A program made the position numbers and the translations under genes. This document shows positions 25,154 to 36,075 of a stretch of DNA of 64,000 nucleotides, one piece after another. The notes under the pieces are model-generated. The model made no database searches and was not told where the DNA came from. It saw only the letters and a program-made list of their open reading frames with translations. Position 1 is the first letter of the stretch. The number at the start of each line of letters is the position of its first letter. The DNA comes from Prostheceraeus crozeri (taxonomy: Eukaryota; Platyhelminthes; Polycladida; Euryleptidae): contig CAJQUW010006167.1 in NCBI GenBank assembly GCA_907163375.1, forward strand, positions 62,001-126,000. The letters run 5' to 3'.

Positions 25154-26161
25154 TTGTTAATGATTCAAATTAATTGTCATATTCCCAGAGATGCTGTCGA
25201 GTTTTTGAACCATGGTCCCTCGTTTATTCCAAAACTCAAGCCTTCAAACCGTGAATTGCTGGAATATAAAGCTGAAGTAGAGTGTGTTGGCAACTTTTTG
25301 CTTAGTAATGGTATAGCTATGGAAACGATAAATGAATTTCGTGGTGGAATGATTCGCCTTTTGAATGAAGCTACAAAGAATCTGGCTGAATACCAACATT
25401 ATGATAACAGTCGCATTCAATCTCTGAAAAGAAACAAAGATTGTGTTATTGTACCTACGGACAAAAGTAATCCTCTTATAGCTCTCGATAAGCCTGTTTA
25501 CCAAACTCTGCTCAAAGAGGCCACTCTTGACACTGGTAATTTGTCTGTCGAAAAAGAAATTAAGCCTACAACAGCACAATTGAAATTTAATAAGCAATTG
25601 ACCACGATTGCGAACAAATATAGTGAGTAGTCTGTCGATGTTATGGATGGACTTATGACATCGAAATGCAGTGACCCTAAGCCCAATGCGCCATATATCT
25701 TACCAAAGGATCATAAAGATGGAGATCTCAAAGGACGCCCCATAACTGCAGCCTTCGACGGACCCTCCACCAAACTTTCAAGATTATTGTCAAATCATCT
25801 CCAAAAGATGATCAAGTATGTGACTTCACATATATCGAGTACAGATGATTTCATATTATGGCTGTCTGACCGCAATAATTTCCCATTTCAAACTAGTGGT
25901 TTTGCATCGTTTGACATCACTAACTACGGATCAATACCCCTTGATACCAGTGGTATCACTATTGGTATGTTTGATGTCTTGCGAACTTTTCTTGAGAAAT
26001 ATCGCCAAAATGATCATTTTTTCAATACTGTATCCGTGAATGATGCTATTCAACTAGTGAAAATGGCCTTGACCTGTGATCGCACCATTATTGATGGTAC
26101 TCAATACAAGCAAAATAAAGCAATGGGGAATCCTGTCGCACCTCAACTTGCTATTATTTAG
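25154..26161 (+). CDS. Penelope-like reverse transcriptase, N-terminal half
   Basis: This holds the N-terminal linker, the block KDCVIVPTDKSNPLIALDKP typical of Penelope-like reverse transcriptases, and ILPKDHKDGDLKGRPITAAF. Motif A (FASFDITNY followed by SIP) and the approach to motif B (QNKAMGNPVAPQLAII) follow. In this family the domain is related to telomerase and primes from nicks made by the C-terminal GIY-YIG nuclease. The copy is fossil and not fully open. Confidence 0.85.
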
Positions 26162-27085
26162 TTCTTTATGCCGGAATGAATGATTTTCCACTTGACTGTC
26201 GGCTGAGTAGGCCTACCTGGATGTTTTGTAATAAAATGCTCCCGAACAGCAGAATCAGAGGAATTTAAAAACAAATGCTCGTTAAGACGAGACTTGATGA
26301 GACGTTTAGTTTGTCCAATGTAAACTTCACCACATAAATTACAATTAATTTGATATATGACGCATTTTGAGAAGCACATATTGCGTTTATCAGACATGGG
26401 GCAGAATTTGCAATTAGCATCACACTGCAACTTCTCTTTAGGTGGATGAAAAATTCGCTTCAATGATTGTCCACCGTAAAACCATGGGTTCACCAAGTCT
26501 TCGGTTCCTAATCTTTTCAAGAACGAAGTGTAGTGTCTTTTAGTGACTTCATCAACGTATGGACACTTGATGTAGGCTCTAATAGTATCTGGAGGCTTGT
26601 TGAGGGGATCAGACTTTCTTCGATTGTATAGTCTGAAAGAGGAGTCAACAAAGCGTTTAGGATATCCGTTTCTTGAGAATTTTTCCCTTATCAAATTAAA
26701 AGAGTAGGCTACACTTTATTCTCTTGTGTGGTAGATCTGTAGTCAGCTCGTCTAATCTCACCGAGAACAATGCCCCTTTTGCTTGATATAGGACAGTTTG
26801 AGTTCCAGTGTAAAATAGCTCCACTATGAATCGGCTTGCTGAACAGTCTGGATTGGAAACAACAACCATCGAAATATATATGTCGCAATCAAGAAATGGA
26901 AGAAAACCATCAGTATTAGACAATTCCAAAGTAAATGCAATACATGGATTCAAATTATTGATAAATGAAAGTATTTCTTGGTTGGAAATATCTGCTGCCC
27001 AAACACAAAATACATCATCAATGTAACGCCGCCATAGTATCTCTGCACCAAACTTTTCGCGTATGTCAAATTCAAGATAATCCAA
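26158..27085 (-). CDS. Penelope-like reverse transcriptase C-terminal half and GIY-YIG nuclease, inverted segment
   Basis: Read on the minus strand, this begins at DYLEFDIREKFGAEILWRRY, passes motif C (RRYIDDVFCVW) and SNTDGFLPFLDCDIY, then the thumb and linker. It ends in a GIY-YIG nuclease with Cys pairs (LQCDANCKFCP, YQINCNLCGEVYIGQTKR) and SRLNEHLF. It starts within a few codons of where the plus-strand half stops, so the two pieces are complementary parts of one element and not two random fragments. Confidence 0.88.
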
Positions 27086-27339
27086 AGAGGACTATCAAAA
27101 GAGGTCCATACTTGAATCTTTATATATAAACAGCATAGACTCTTCCAAACTGATGAACAATTGTAAAGGTGTGCAGCTTAACATTCTGTAACAATTTTTT
27201 ATTATTTCTTTACCCTACTATTTTTCTTTTTAGTAGTATGCTTGCTTTGCCCTTTTGACCTTTGACTTTCAGAATCTGTCTTTAATGATTTATTGATTTT
27301 AGTGTAAATTCTGTTTGCGATCTTCTTTTCTTGCCATCA

Positions 27340-27420
27340 CTTTATGTGCATGATTAAGGCGGATAGCCGAAAGCTTGCACGAATCAAATATAGCGTCTAG
27401 TGCCCGTAGAAATTTGCCTA
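27340..27420 (+). other. Possible decayed hammerhead-like hairpin in the Penelope 3' region
   Basis: TGATTAAGGCGGATAGCCGAAAG at 27351-27373 forms a GGC/GCC stem with a five-base loop followed by GAAA. This resembles the stem II plus GAAA half of a hammerhead ribozyme. The CUGANGA core is not present (ATGATTA instead), so it would not be active. Its plus orientation supports the view that only the ORF half, and not the 3' UTR, was inverted. Confidence 0.3.
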
Positions 27421-28601
27421 TTTGAATCTTTGAACGTACTTTATTTTTGAATTTTTATGATTCTCTTTTTATGAGCTATTGCTTCCATGATTTTTGAAGA
27501 TGAATACTTCAAATGTGTCGAATATCTTTGTTTTATCTTTGAATAAAAAAACATTCGTTTTTCGATGAAATTCGACAAAAAATACTTATTCTCCTATGTT
27601 CCAATATCAACAGCTGGCGGGTTCAACATAATTGCAATGTAATTTTTAGATACAACATACATCGTACTTTGTATGTGTCAGGTATTTAATAGTGTAGAAC
27701 ACTCAAAGAACACAAAGAGAAAAGTTAGAAGGTATTGTGTATGACAATCTAGTATTTTCATTTGTGTCCATAATAAAATGCTCCCTACTGTAATTGCTAC
27801 CCGGAGTCGGAGTCCTATCAACCCCCGGAGTCGGAGTTCCATCAAAATGATAGGACTCCGCATCCCTGGCAAGTAGTACAATAATTGATTCAGTACAATT
27901 ATTATTTGGTATCATTATTACACATTACTATCTATTATTATTATACATGATTAGGCCTACTATAATTGTTACATATTGCAATTATTATTTTATACAATTA
28001 TTGATTTATAAAATATCTTTAATGGCCGCATCGGCTGAAGTATATCCCTAGTGCATCTCCATGAGATAATTTTCAAGAATGACGACAGTTTAATTTGCAG
28101 CAAACCATACATTTAAGAATCATTTTTGGAATCTTATGAGTTTAACTCAAGTTATGTAAATGCTCCAGTTAAGTCGCGATAATGTTTGTGCATCCAGAGA
28201 CAAAAGAGATCGTTCAAAAAATATGGCAACGACTCGCCAGGGCAAAACAAAACCCCAAATTTTTAACAACGTATGGAATATATATATATTTCTGCCAAGT
28301 TAAATCTGTGAAACAGTTAATAGAGTAGCATTGGAGCGTTACCACGAACACTTGACGTATGTTTGCGTAAATCAGCATTTACATAGCTGTTGTCTTAATG
28401 AAAATATAACAGTCAATAGTTGCTGCACTCCGCTTCATACCCGCATATGAAATCCACGTTCAAGAACAATTCCTCATTCATCGACGCTCCAAAATGCCGG
28501 TAATCTAAGAGACTTCTCTCTGTGTCTTCATTTGAATTTAACAAAGTGAATACAAATTGAGCAGCAATTTAGAACTTTGTTGAAGCCTGAAAATAAAACC
28601 T
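27421..28601. other. Intergenic stretch between Penelope element and the cyclase-like gene
   Basis: Apart from a GGAGTC repeat copy (27795-27865) and AT-rich microsatellite-like ATTATT words near 27915-27990, nothing was recognised. It must contain the 3' UTR end of the minus-strand gene, but no clear poly(A) signal was identified. Confidence 0.4.
27795..27865. repeat. GGAGTC-rich dispersed repeat, copy 3
   Basis: CCCGGAGTCGGAGTCCTATCA, a second GGAGTCGGAGTT and GATAGGACTCCGCATCCCTG at the right end share words and orientation with copy 1. Confidence 0.65.
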
Positions 28602-28773
28602 TCAATAAGAAGTTGATGGAAAATGTCTTTCACTGTCACGCGAAGTTTGAGTTTCATCACTGTGAAGTTTGCGGAATGTTTCAGTCAGTTTCGGAGTGAC
28701 GCTGTCGAGAATTTCATCAGGAGAAAATCCCGGATTCCGCTCCATTAGCATGTTGCGCGTCACGGTAGTAGAG
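28602..28773 (-). CDS. Guanylate-cyclase-like gene, terminal exon (C-terminal tail)
   Basis: Read on the minus strand after the acceptor CGTACTTGCAG, this exon supplies one base of an Arg codon and then 56 codons and a stop (28602-28604). It encodes STTVTRNMLMERNPGFSPDE, ILDSVTPKLTETFRKLHSDE and a Ser/Thr-rich end finishing PSTSY. Its start phase (one base) complements the end phase (two bases) of the exon at 30739-30836. The tail lies beyond the cyclase domain and resembles nothing I recognise. It is linked to the gene by strand, phase and coding look. Confidence 0.6.
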
Positions 28774-30738
28774 CTGCAAGTACGAGTCAACCAGTTAATT
28801 AATTTAAATGAGCATTATCGAGCATTTGGAACGAATAAGTATCATGTATCGATTTCAATTCAAGTCAATATTTTGAAGTTTCGAGCGTTTCATGACAGGA
28901 CGGCAGACTCAGCGCTTCCGCAGCCTCTATCATGTGAAATGCATTTCCTTCTTCAAACTCATACATATTGGTTTTGATAAGATAGCCAGTCATCATAAGT
29001 GTATCTTGTTGGTATTTAGATGGATTTAATATTCAAAAGTTGCACATTCATGCAATAACGTTCATTACCTCATAAGTCATAAAGTAAACATGATGTAAAC
29101 TACAATATCAAAGGAATTTAGCAAGTAAAATTTAATTTTGAAAATATTCCGTCTATAAACCCATAGCCATCATCAAGACAAAAGGAATCGAAAATATGAC
29201 ATTACTGAAAAACATGAAGCTCAAAACTATTTAAAACGGTAAATGGGGTATTATATCATTGTAGTAACATAGCACGTCATGTTAGAACGAAGATAAGATC
29301 AAAGTGCTGGATTAGATATCCAATGACCTCTGTCCATAACCCAGACAAGATGTTTGAAGCAATATTCACTACTATGCTGAAGAGTAATGATATATCCGTT
29401 TTGTGGTGTTGTTGTGCTTCACAGTCAAAGCGGCTGCTGCTCACTGGATTCATTTTTATAATTATCTTTTTCAATTCTTATCTTCTTTATCTCTCTAATT
29501 CTTTCAATCGTAAATTAGCTTTGCTTTCAGCTGTTGTGATAATGCTTGTTTAGAATTCAGTTGATCTAAATGTTTTTATGTTCATTCACTGACGCATCTT
29601 TATTTTGAAAGTGTTGTGATTTCCTAAAAAGTCGTGAACTGATCGTTTGCATTTGGTAGGTAGTGAAAAATTTGGTGCATTGAACCACGCACACAATGTT
29701 TTTTCGAAAACATTTCTTGGGGTCATGTTGCAGTTTATCAATTTACAAATCATAATTTCTTAGGCTTTCTCAGAACGTTGTTGAGAGACTGCTTTTAAAA
29801 CTTGGTTTTTAAGCATATTCATATTAACGCAAGGCACAACGACCGCATATTGTATTTTCCAAATAAGATAAAGCCTCTAAAATCAATTTAGTGGCAATTT
29901 GGTTTTCAATTTGGTTCTTCTACTTCTTGTGCTTTGATTTCATTACACAGCCATGTTGATAAATGTCTCAACAACACAAACACGAGTGGAGCACCCCGTA
30001 TTTCCTCTACTAAACGGCGTCAAGGGTGCGACGTTTTTCCTGAGATGGTGAGTTATGACGGCATTGTAAGTTAAGCAAACAATTAAATGACTTCCCCCAT
30101 TTCAAATTTGATTGATTGCAAATATCAACTGACAGCAAGCAATTAATTGCAATTATTCGATGACACCAGTGAATTAACAGCTATTATTCTTTCACAGCAA
30201 TCGATTCATTGCATGTTTTTGATGACAGCAATCAACGACAAAATCAATTGCAATCGATTTTTGATATCCTTTGTTTGTGACTGACAGATCCTCACTTCAT
30301 ATTATTCCTATATATTTTATTTGAGTTTCTTTGTTTTTCTTCCTTTACATTGTATAGGGGTGCCGCCGAATATGAGACCATAATCAAGGAAGGGTACCAC
30401 GATGAGAAAAAAGTTTGAGAAGCAGTGAATGATGTTCATTTAACGTTGTCTGATCCACAGACAAGTCTGATTTAAAGTTTAGCACAGAGAACGATCAGAA
30501 GCGTCGAAGAGGTCATAGTACGCTGGTGCGAGGCTAGTGCAGTTGGTAACGCAGTAGAGCTTCTAAGTCTTTGACGAAGGGACTGAGTTCGAGACCCATT
30601 GTCGAGGAAAAACAACCGCTCTTTCAGCTACACAAAAGAAATGCTATAATTTTCATCACTGAATCTTACCAATTATCCGATAATCCCAAATTTACCGATT
30701 ACAAATAATGAACTTGATGCATGTCAATATCAACATAC
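28774..30738. other. Last intron of the cyclase-like gene
   Basis: GT at the 30739 donor and AG at 28774-28775 bound it. Overlapping open frames on both strands at 29277-29553 have no family resemblance. A tRNA-derived SINE-like stretch lies at 30520-30610. Confidence 0.45.
30520..30610 (+). mobile_element. tRNA-derived SINE head (tRNA-Arg-like)
   Basis: An A-box-like word GGCTAGTGCAGTTGG at 30532-30546 and a B-box-like AGTTCGAGACC at 30586-30596 are spaced as in a tRNA gene. Between them CTTCTAA looks like an Arg(TCT) anticodon loop. The acceptor ends do not pair, so this is a tRNA-derived element and not a working tRNA. The 3' body and tail were not delimited. Confidence 0.5.
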
Positions 30739-30836
30739 CGAATGAAAGAATCTCTTCGAGAAGTATTGATTGATGAGAAAGACATTCCGGATATTTCGAT
30801 TCCAGTTAGCATGTAGGACATTGTCTCCTTCTGACC
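30739..30836 (-). CDS. Guanylate-cyclase-like gene, exon with the end of the cyclase fold
   Basis: On the minus strand the exon follows ATTAATTTTCAG, begins in phase 0 and ends in phase 2 before GTATGT. It encodes GQKETMSYMLTGIEISGMSF and SSINTSRRDSFI. GQKETMSYMLTG aligns with the KGKGKMxTYWLLG strand that closes class III cyclase domains, with Gly, Tyr and Leu in place. The mariner inverted repeat starts only about 50 bp upstream of the acceptor, inside the preceding intron. Confidence rests on splice sites, phase and this short motif together. Confidence 0.65.
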
Positions 30837-33022
30837 CTGAAAATTAATATAACCGTTGTTATGGTCTGCATTCCACATTCCTACTTCAGGGTGTCCCAAT
30901 AAGAACGAAAATTTTGCAGTTTAAATAAAAACGATTTCCTCCTGCCTAATGAAATCCGAAATTATTATTTTATCATGAAATATACATGTGGGAATTGTAA
31001 TTTCACGTGAAAGTTTTCAGCTTGAGAACAAATAAGTGAGGAGAAATAATGTCTGAAACAATGCATCGAACAAATGTCCTCCTCAGCTTTGCAGACACAT
31101 TTCAATTCATTTGTTGAAATTCTGGGTAACAGCTTGGGATAATTCTGGCTGTATTTCAGCCACATAGCGTCTGATCTCCTCCTTTAAGGTTTGGGTACTA
31201 ATCCGCATGTTGACATAAATTTTAAACTTCAAAAATCCCCAAAGGAAGAAATCACAAGGCGTCAAACCACATGATCTTGGCGGCCAATTCCAGCCACCCC
31301 AACGAGAGATGACACGACCAGGGAATCGTTGCACGTGCAGTGTGGCAAGTGGCACCATCTTGTTGGAACCACATTTCTGCTATATCCAGATCATCCATTT
31401 GAGGCAACAAATACTGGGATGTCATGGCCCGATACCGGTCGCCGTTGCGGCTTGTTTACAATGCCATCAATATGAAAATGGGATCCTCGTCGCTGAAGAT
31501 GATCTTACTTCAAAAATCGACGTTCGCCTGCTGGTATTCAGTGTCCCATTCGGCGAAGTCCCTCTCCCTCTCGCGAACTCCTGCTCATGATCAGTTGGTT
31601 GCAGTTCTTGGGTCGGTTGGATTTTGCAGGGGGTGAAGCTGCAAATATTTTGTGAGAAACACGCTGTATGGTGCTTTTGCAAATGCTCATCTGTTAGGCA
31701 CGATGTCTTATGGATGTTCTCGGATTCCCTATCACATCTTGATGAACAGTTCTGATGCTCTCTGCTGCTGAACGACGTGGTCGGTCACGTGTCGCTGATC
31801 TGACATCAGTTACCGATCATGTGTTTCCAAATTTTTTGACTATTCTCATAACTGTTAAAGCACTTCTTCTTCCAGAGATTGTTCGTAATTTGCGTATTGT
31901 GGCAGTTGCGGTCTCATCACTTTTGCAATTTTCCTGAATGATAAGAATGCGTCTTTCTGTTAAATATACGATTAATTTATCAATTTCTTGTCTTCCACGG
32001 AAACAAATGTTGTGCTGCAAACTGCATGATTTTATGCTCACTCGATGAGTACCGATCACAACGGTCACCGAAGCGGCGGTCGTCACAACAATTAAAATGG
32101 TAGGCTTTTCACAAGCGAACTGTCATAGTGGTATAAATCTATACACAAAATAGCAAGAATAATCCCCCCTTTCCATCTTGGGGAACCAGAGCAACTGGTA
32201 TGGGGCGCGTCCACAGGTGGCGGATAGTGGAATGGCCTTCAGCAATGAAGTTTTTAAATTGGTTGAGGCTAACCTCCGGTACATCATAAAGAAAAATAAT
32301 AATACTATAGACCTAACTAAAAACTGAAAGAAGAAAAAAAAATATAACTTATTACTGCGTTTTAAACAAAATTATAAATCTAACAACTTACTTATGACAT
32401 TAGCGTCTAAAAAGGAGTGATTATAGACATGACACTTGTGTGTCTGCTTATATACTTCAAACTTTGTAACTTATCTAAATCCCAATCTGCTATCAGTCAA
32501 ATACAATTACAAACAGACCTGTCATTTCTAATGCGGATAACTGGTCAACCACGTGTGGTGTTACGCAAATGCTTCAATCGAAGTGAGAAGATGAAGCTGA
32601 AGATAATGAAAAGTAAAGAATTAGGGTTAGCTGCGAATTAAATAAGCAGCCGCGGACCAAAGCGGGAAGTTCATCAGGGGAGAGGAGCTGACAGGAGACG
32701 CTGTAAGCTATAAAACCTCTCACAACCCAATGACGACTTGTGACAAGGCGAGTGTGGCCGCCTTTTAATACGCCTAGATAGGAGGGGGTGCAGACCAACG
32801 GTATTCACGGAGGCACTGCTGCTGTTCTAAGCAAGGTCACCGGCTTCGGGCGTGTGAGTGCTTGGGGGAGGAACAGCAAGGAAATCAAGACAGCAACCTG
32901 CTGCCTTGTAGGTACTTCTCATCCATTGATGTGAAAAGGCTAGGTCCACGACCAATAATCGTGGTTGGTGTCAGCAAGGGCATGCGACCGCTAAAAACTT
33001 TACTCCAAACCTATTATGAATG

Positions 33023-34243
33023 ATGGCTCAAAATCAATTGGCCCCTAGTGCCCGGCAGCCTTTAAGTAGGCATGGGGTGCTAAGAACTTCCAGGGAGTTG
33101 AAACAAAAGTTTAAATTCGGTTCAGTGAACGTAGGTTCGCTGTGTGGAGGAAGTAGAGAGGTGGTGGAGATGCTCGGCAGGAGAGGAATCGATATATGTT
33201 GTGTACAGGAGACACAGTATAAGGGAAATGGATGTCGATTCATTGGTGACGGACCGGAGAGGTCTAAGCTGTGGTGGAGTGGAGAGAAGAAAGGAAGAGG
33301 TGGTGTTGGCATCTTCGTGAGAGATGGATTGGTGGATCGCGTACTACAAGTGGATCGGATGAGTTCGACAGCAATAAAGCTGAGTTTGGTCCTCGGAGAA
33401 AAGGTGACCCACGTGCTCTCGGTGTATGCCCCACAAAGTGGGAAACCGGATGAGGACAAAGATCGCTTCTGGGAAGATCTTGATGACGGAGTTAAGACTG
33501 TGGCCCAATCTGAATATCTAATTGTAGCTGGGGATCTTAACGGTCATGTAGGGTGCAACCGATTCGGTTTCGAAGAGATCATGGGACCTTTCGGGTTCGG
33601 AGAAAGGAATAGAGAAGGTGAACGAATCCTCGATTTTTTCCTTGGGAACGAAATGAAGATTGTAAATACACTATACGCAAAGGACGATGAAAAGAAGATA
33701 ACATACAAAAGTGGTGACAGTCGAACGCAAATTGATTTTATGCTGATGAGGAAAGAAGAATGTGCTTCTGTTCGGGATTGCAAAGTAATTCCTGGCGAAG
33801 CATGTCTAACACAGCATCGTCTACTTGCCATGGATATAGTGAGAAAGGGCTTTGAACATCCGAGGAAGAGAATAAATGCACGAAAGATTAAGGTCTGGAA
33901 ACTTCGTGATCAAGAAAATAAAAAACTGTTTGAAGAGAGACTGAGGCAAAGAACAGAGTTGGGGACGCACGGTGAATGGGATCAGTTTCAGGACAATATC
34001 CTGAAAACAGCTGAAGAAGTCTGTGGAGTAACAAGAGGCAAAAAGAGACAAATACAAAGGGAGACGTGGTGGAGGAATGAGACTGTTCAAGAGGCAATAA
34101 AAGATAAAAAGATGGCATACAAAAGGTGGCAGCAGTTAAGAAGTCAGCTGATCGGGAAGTTTACAAAAATTAGTCACGACTGGCAAAGAAAGAGGTTGCG
34201 ATTTCCAGACAAGCCGCTTGGAAGGCCTAGGGAGAGAATTTGA
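33023..34243 (+). CDS. RTE-like LINE endonuclease domain
   Basis: An intact open frame of about 400 codons. Residues 30-290 form an apurinic-endonuclease-like fold with Glu in CVQETQYKG, GGVGIFVRDG, YAPQSGKPDED, VAGDLNGHVG, a Asp in QIDFMLM and the Gln-His pair TQHRLLAMD that replaces Ser-Asp-His in this LINE group. The remainder is the basic linker. The frame shifts out just before the reverse transcriptase. Confidence 0.88.
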   Translation: MAQNQLAPSARQPLSRHGVLRTSRELKQKFKFGSVNVGSLCGGSREVVEMLGRRGIDICCVQETQYKGNGCRFIGDGPERSKLWWSGEKKGRGGVGIFVRDGLVDRVLQVDRMSSTAIKLSLVLGEKVTHVLSVYAPQSGKPDEDKDRFWEDLDDGVKTVAQSEYLIVAGDLNGHVGCNRFGFEEIMGPFGFGERNREGERILDFFLGNEMKIVNTLYAKDDEKKITYKSGDSRTQIDFMLMRKEECASVRDCKVIPGEACLTQHRLLAMDIVRKGFEHPRKRINARKIKVWKLRDQENKKLFEERLRQRTELGTHGEWDQFQDNILKTAEEVCGVTRGKKRQIQRETWWRNETVQEAIKDKKMAYKRWQQLRSQLIGKFTKISHDWQRKRLRFPDKPLGRPRERI

Positions 34244-34503
34244 GCGCCTCAGAAATGCAGCAGAAAATGTTCAAGGTCGCGAAACAGATGAAAAGGGATC
34301 GGAAGGATGTTAACCAGAGGAGATACATCAAGGATGTTAATGGACAGACTTTCACGAGGGAAGAAGATGTGTGCAGACGATGGAAGGAGTATTTTTCCAA
34401 ACTTTAGAACGAGAGCAACGAATTTGTCGTTAAAGGAATCGACGCAACTGAAGGACCCATTAAAGAAATTTCCAAGGAAGAAATACGCGCGGCCCTTCGA
34501 AGC

Positions 34504-35605
34504 ATGAAGAAAGGAAAAGCTCCTGGACAGTCAGGGCTTTCAGCAGAGTTGATGAGAGGAGTGGAGGTGGTGGTTATTGAGGAGGTGACGCCCATCTTTC
34601 AGAAAGCTATGGAATCGAAAGAAATTCCTACAGCTTGGCAGAAAAGCCTGACTATCCCATTGTACAAGGATAAAGGAGACTCGCTGAACTGTGGATCGTA
34701 CAGAGGCATTCGGCTTCTGGAACATGGATTCAAGCTGTTTGAAAAGGTTCTCTAAGAGAGACTTAAGAAGCTCGTACAAGTGGATGCTCGCCAATTTGGG
34801 TTCTCGAGTGGGAAGTCGACGACTGATGCGATTTTTGTTGTACGTCAAGTACAAGAAAAGTATACGCAGGTGCGAAAGAAATTGTTTCATGTATTTGTGA
34901 ACTTGGAGAAGGCCTTCGACCGAGTGCCGCGTGCAGTTATTGAGTGGGCACTTCGTCGGCAAAATGTGCCCGAGTACCTCGTAGCATCTGTAATGTCCCT
35001 ATACATGCATACATCCTCGAAAGTGGTGACATTAGCAGGCATGTCAGAAGAGTTTCAGATCAGTGTCGGTGTCCATCAAGGTTCAGCGCTGAGCCTGTTA
35101 CTTTTCTTGATTGGAGGAGGCGACCAAAGAATGCGAAGGTGATGGTGCCTGGGAGTTACTTTATGCGGACGATCTGGTACTAACGGCTGAGACCAAGAGT
35201 GAGGCAAAGGAGCTATTCTGCAGATGGAAGACTGACCTTGAACAACGTGGTCTCAAAGTGAACATGCAGAAGACAAAGATTATGGTCACAGGAAAGAAGG
35301 TGCAAAACGCGAAGCAGTCTGGCAAGTGGCCGTGTGGGTGCTGTGGCAGGGGAGTTGGTGTCAATTCCATCCTTTGTGTCTCCTGTAAGAAATTGTGTCA
35401 CAGGAAATGTGCTCGTCTGCGAAAGGTGACAGGAATTGCATGTCCGACTTGCATGAGACACAATGACATACCAGAGGACGACTCCTTGAGCTTTGACGGT
35501 CTCTCCGTAGAGGAAGTGCATGAGCTCTGCTATTTGGGTGATGTGCTTAGCTGCGATGCAGGAGCAGAGAAGGCAGTGGGTCCAGAATTTCGACAGCATG
35601 GTTGA
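34504..35605 (+). CDS. RTE-like LINE reverse transcriptase with Cys/His insert, broken
   Basis: The fingers start at KKGKAPGQSGLSAELMRG and LTIPLYKDKGDSLNCGSYRG. An in-frame stop at 34753-34755 precedes ARQFGFSSGKSTTDAIF. Motif A has Asn for Asp (FVNLEKAFDRVPR), motif B is GVHQGSALS, and YADD is in a shifted frame at about 35160. After the palm a Cys/His-rich segment at about 35325-35455 has pairs CGCCG, CVSC, CHRKC and CPTC, probably zinc-binding. It then continues to YLGDVLS. Confidence 0.85.
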
Positions 35606-36075
35606 AATGGAGAGATCTTAGCAGCCTGCTGTGCAATAAAGACATCCAAATAATGTGTAGAGCGAAAGTGTACGAAACGTTTGTGCGATCAGTACTATTA
35701 TACGGAGCGGAAACCTGGTCGTTGACTCAGCAACAAAGAAGCCGACTTGAAGTGTGTGACCAGAGGATGCTGCGTTACATGATGAAGATCAAATGGAGAG
35801 ACCGGTCACTAATGACGATGTAATGGGTATGTGCGGGCTGACACACCTGAGGAACCGAATTCAACAGAGGAGGCTTCGATGGTTTGGTCATGTCAGGAGA
35901 GCGGAAGAGAAGGTCATCGGGAGAGTGGAATCCATGAAGGTGGAGGGAAAGCGCCCAGTTGGAAGACCAAAGAAATCATGGCGAAACTGCGTTCAAGAAG
36001 ACCTGGATGCCCTCAACATCAGCGAGCACCTTGTCTAAGATCGGGACCAGTGGAAGCGAGCCATCAAACTCCGTC
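35602..36075 (+). CDS. RTE-like LINE C-terminal region
   Basis: Pieces in two frames carry FVRSVLLYGAETWSLTQQQR, then [10 protein letters not shown] and PVGRPKKSWRN, ending Trp-Lys-Arg. This is the same terminal block as at the left window edge. A GTGAAGTGAAGTGGAGTG stretch (36115-36133) serves as the short-repeat 3' tail before the target duplication. Confidence 0.85.

Larger units (their letters stand above)
24619..27420 (+). mobile_element. Penelope-like retroelement with its 3' coding half inverted
   Basis: The element starts at ATAGTCCGGGAG (24619). About 406 bp of its 5' end match the arm and spacer of the 5.6-kb palindrome. The plus strand from about 25030 to 26160 encodes the reverse-transcriptase fingers and motif A (FASFDITNY.SIPLD) and ends exactly after the motif B region (KAMGNPVAPQLAII). 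The continuation, starting with DYLEFDIREKFG and motif C (RRYIDDVF) and ending in a GIY-YIG endonuclease (VYIGQTKRL), lies on the minus strand from about 27085 to 26158. The sequence right of 27090 looks like 3' non-coding sequence in plus orientation. The copy is broken, with a few disabling changes besides the inversion. Confidence 0.88.

Noticed and set aside
28602-28790. Resemblance of the terminal exon to ENY2-like proteins
   Set aside because: Only a few residues agree (DE...VTPK) and the phase links it to the cyclase-like gene instead.
30739-30836. Alternative frame of the 30.8-kb exon reading SEGDNVLHANWNRN
   Set aside because: It is open too, but it does not continue into the terminal exon's open frame, whereas the GQKETMSYMLTG frame does and matches the cyclase end.
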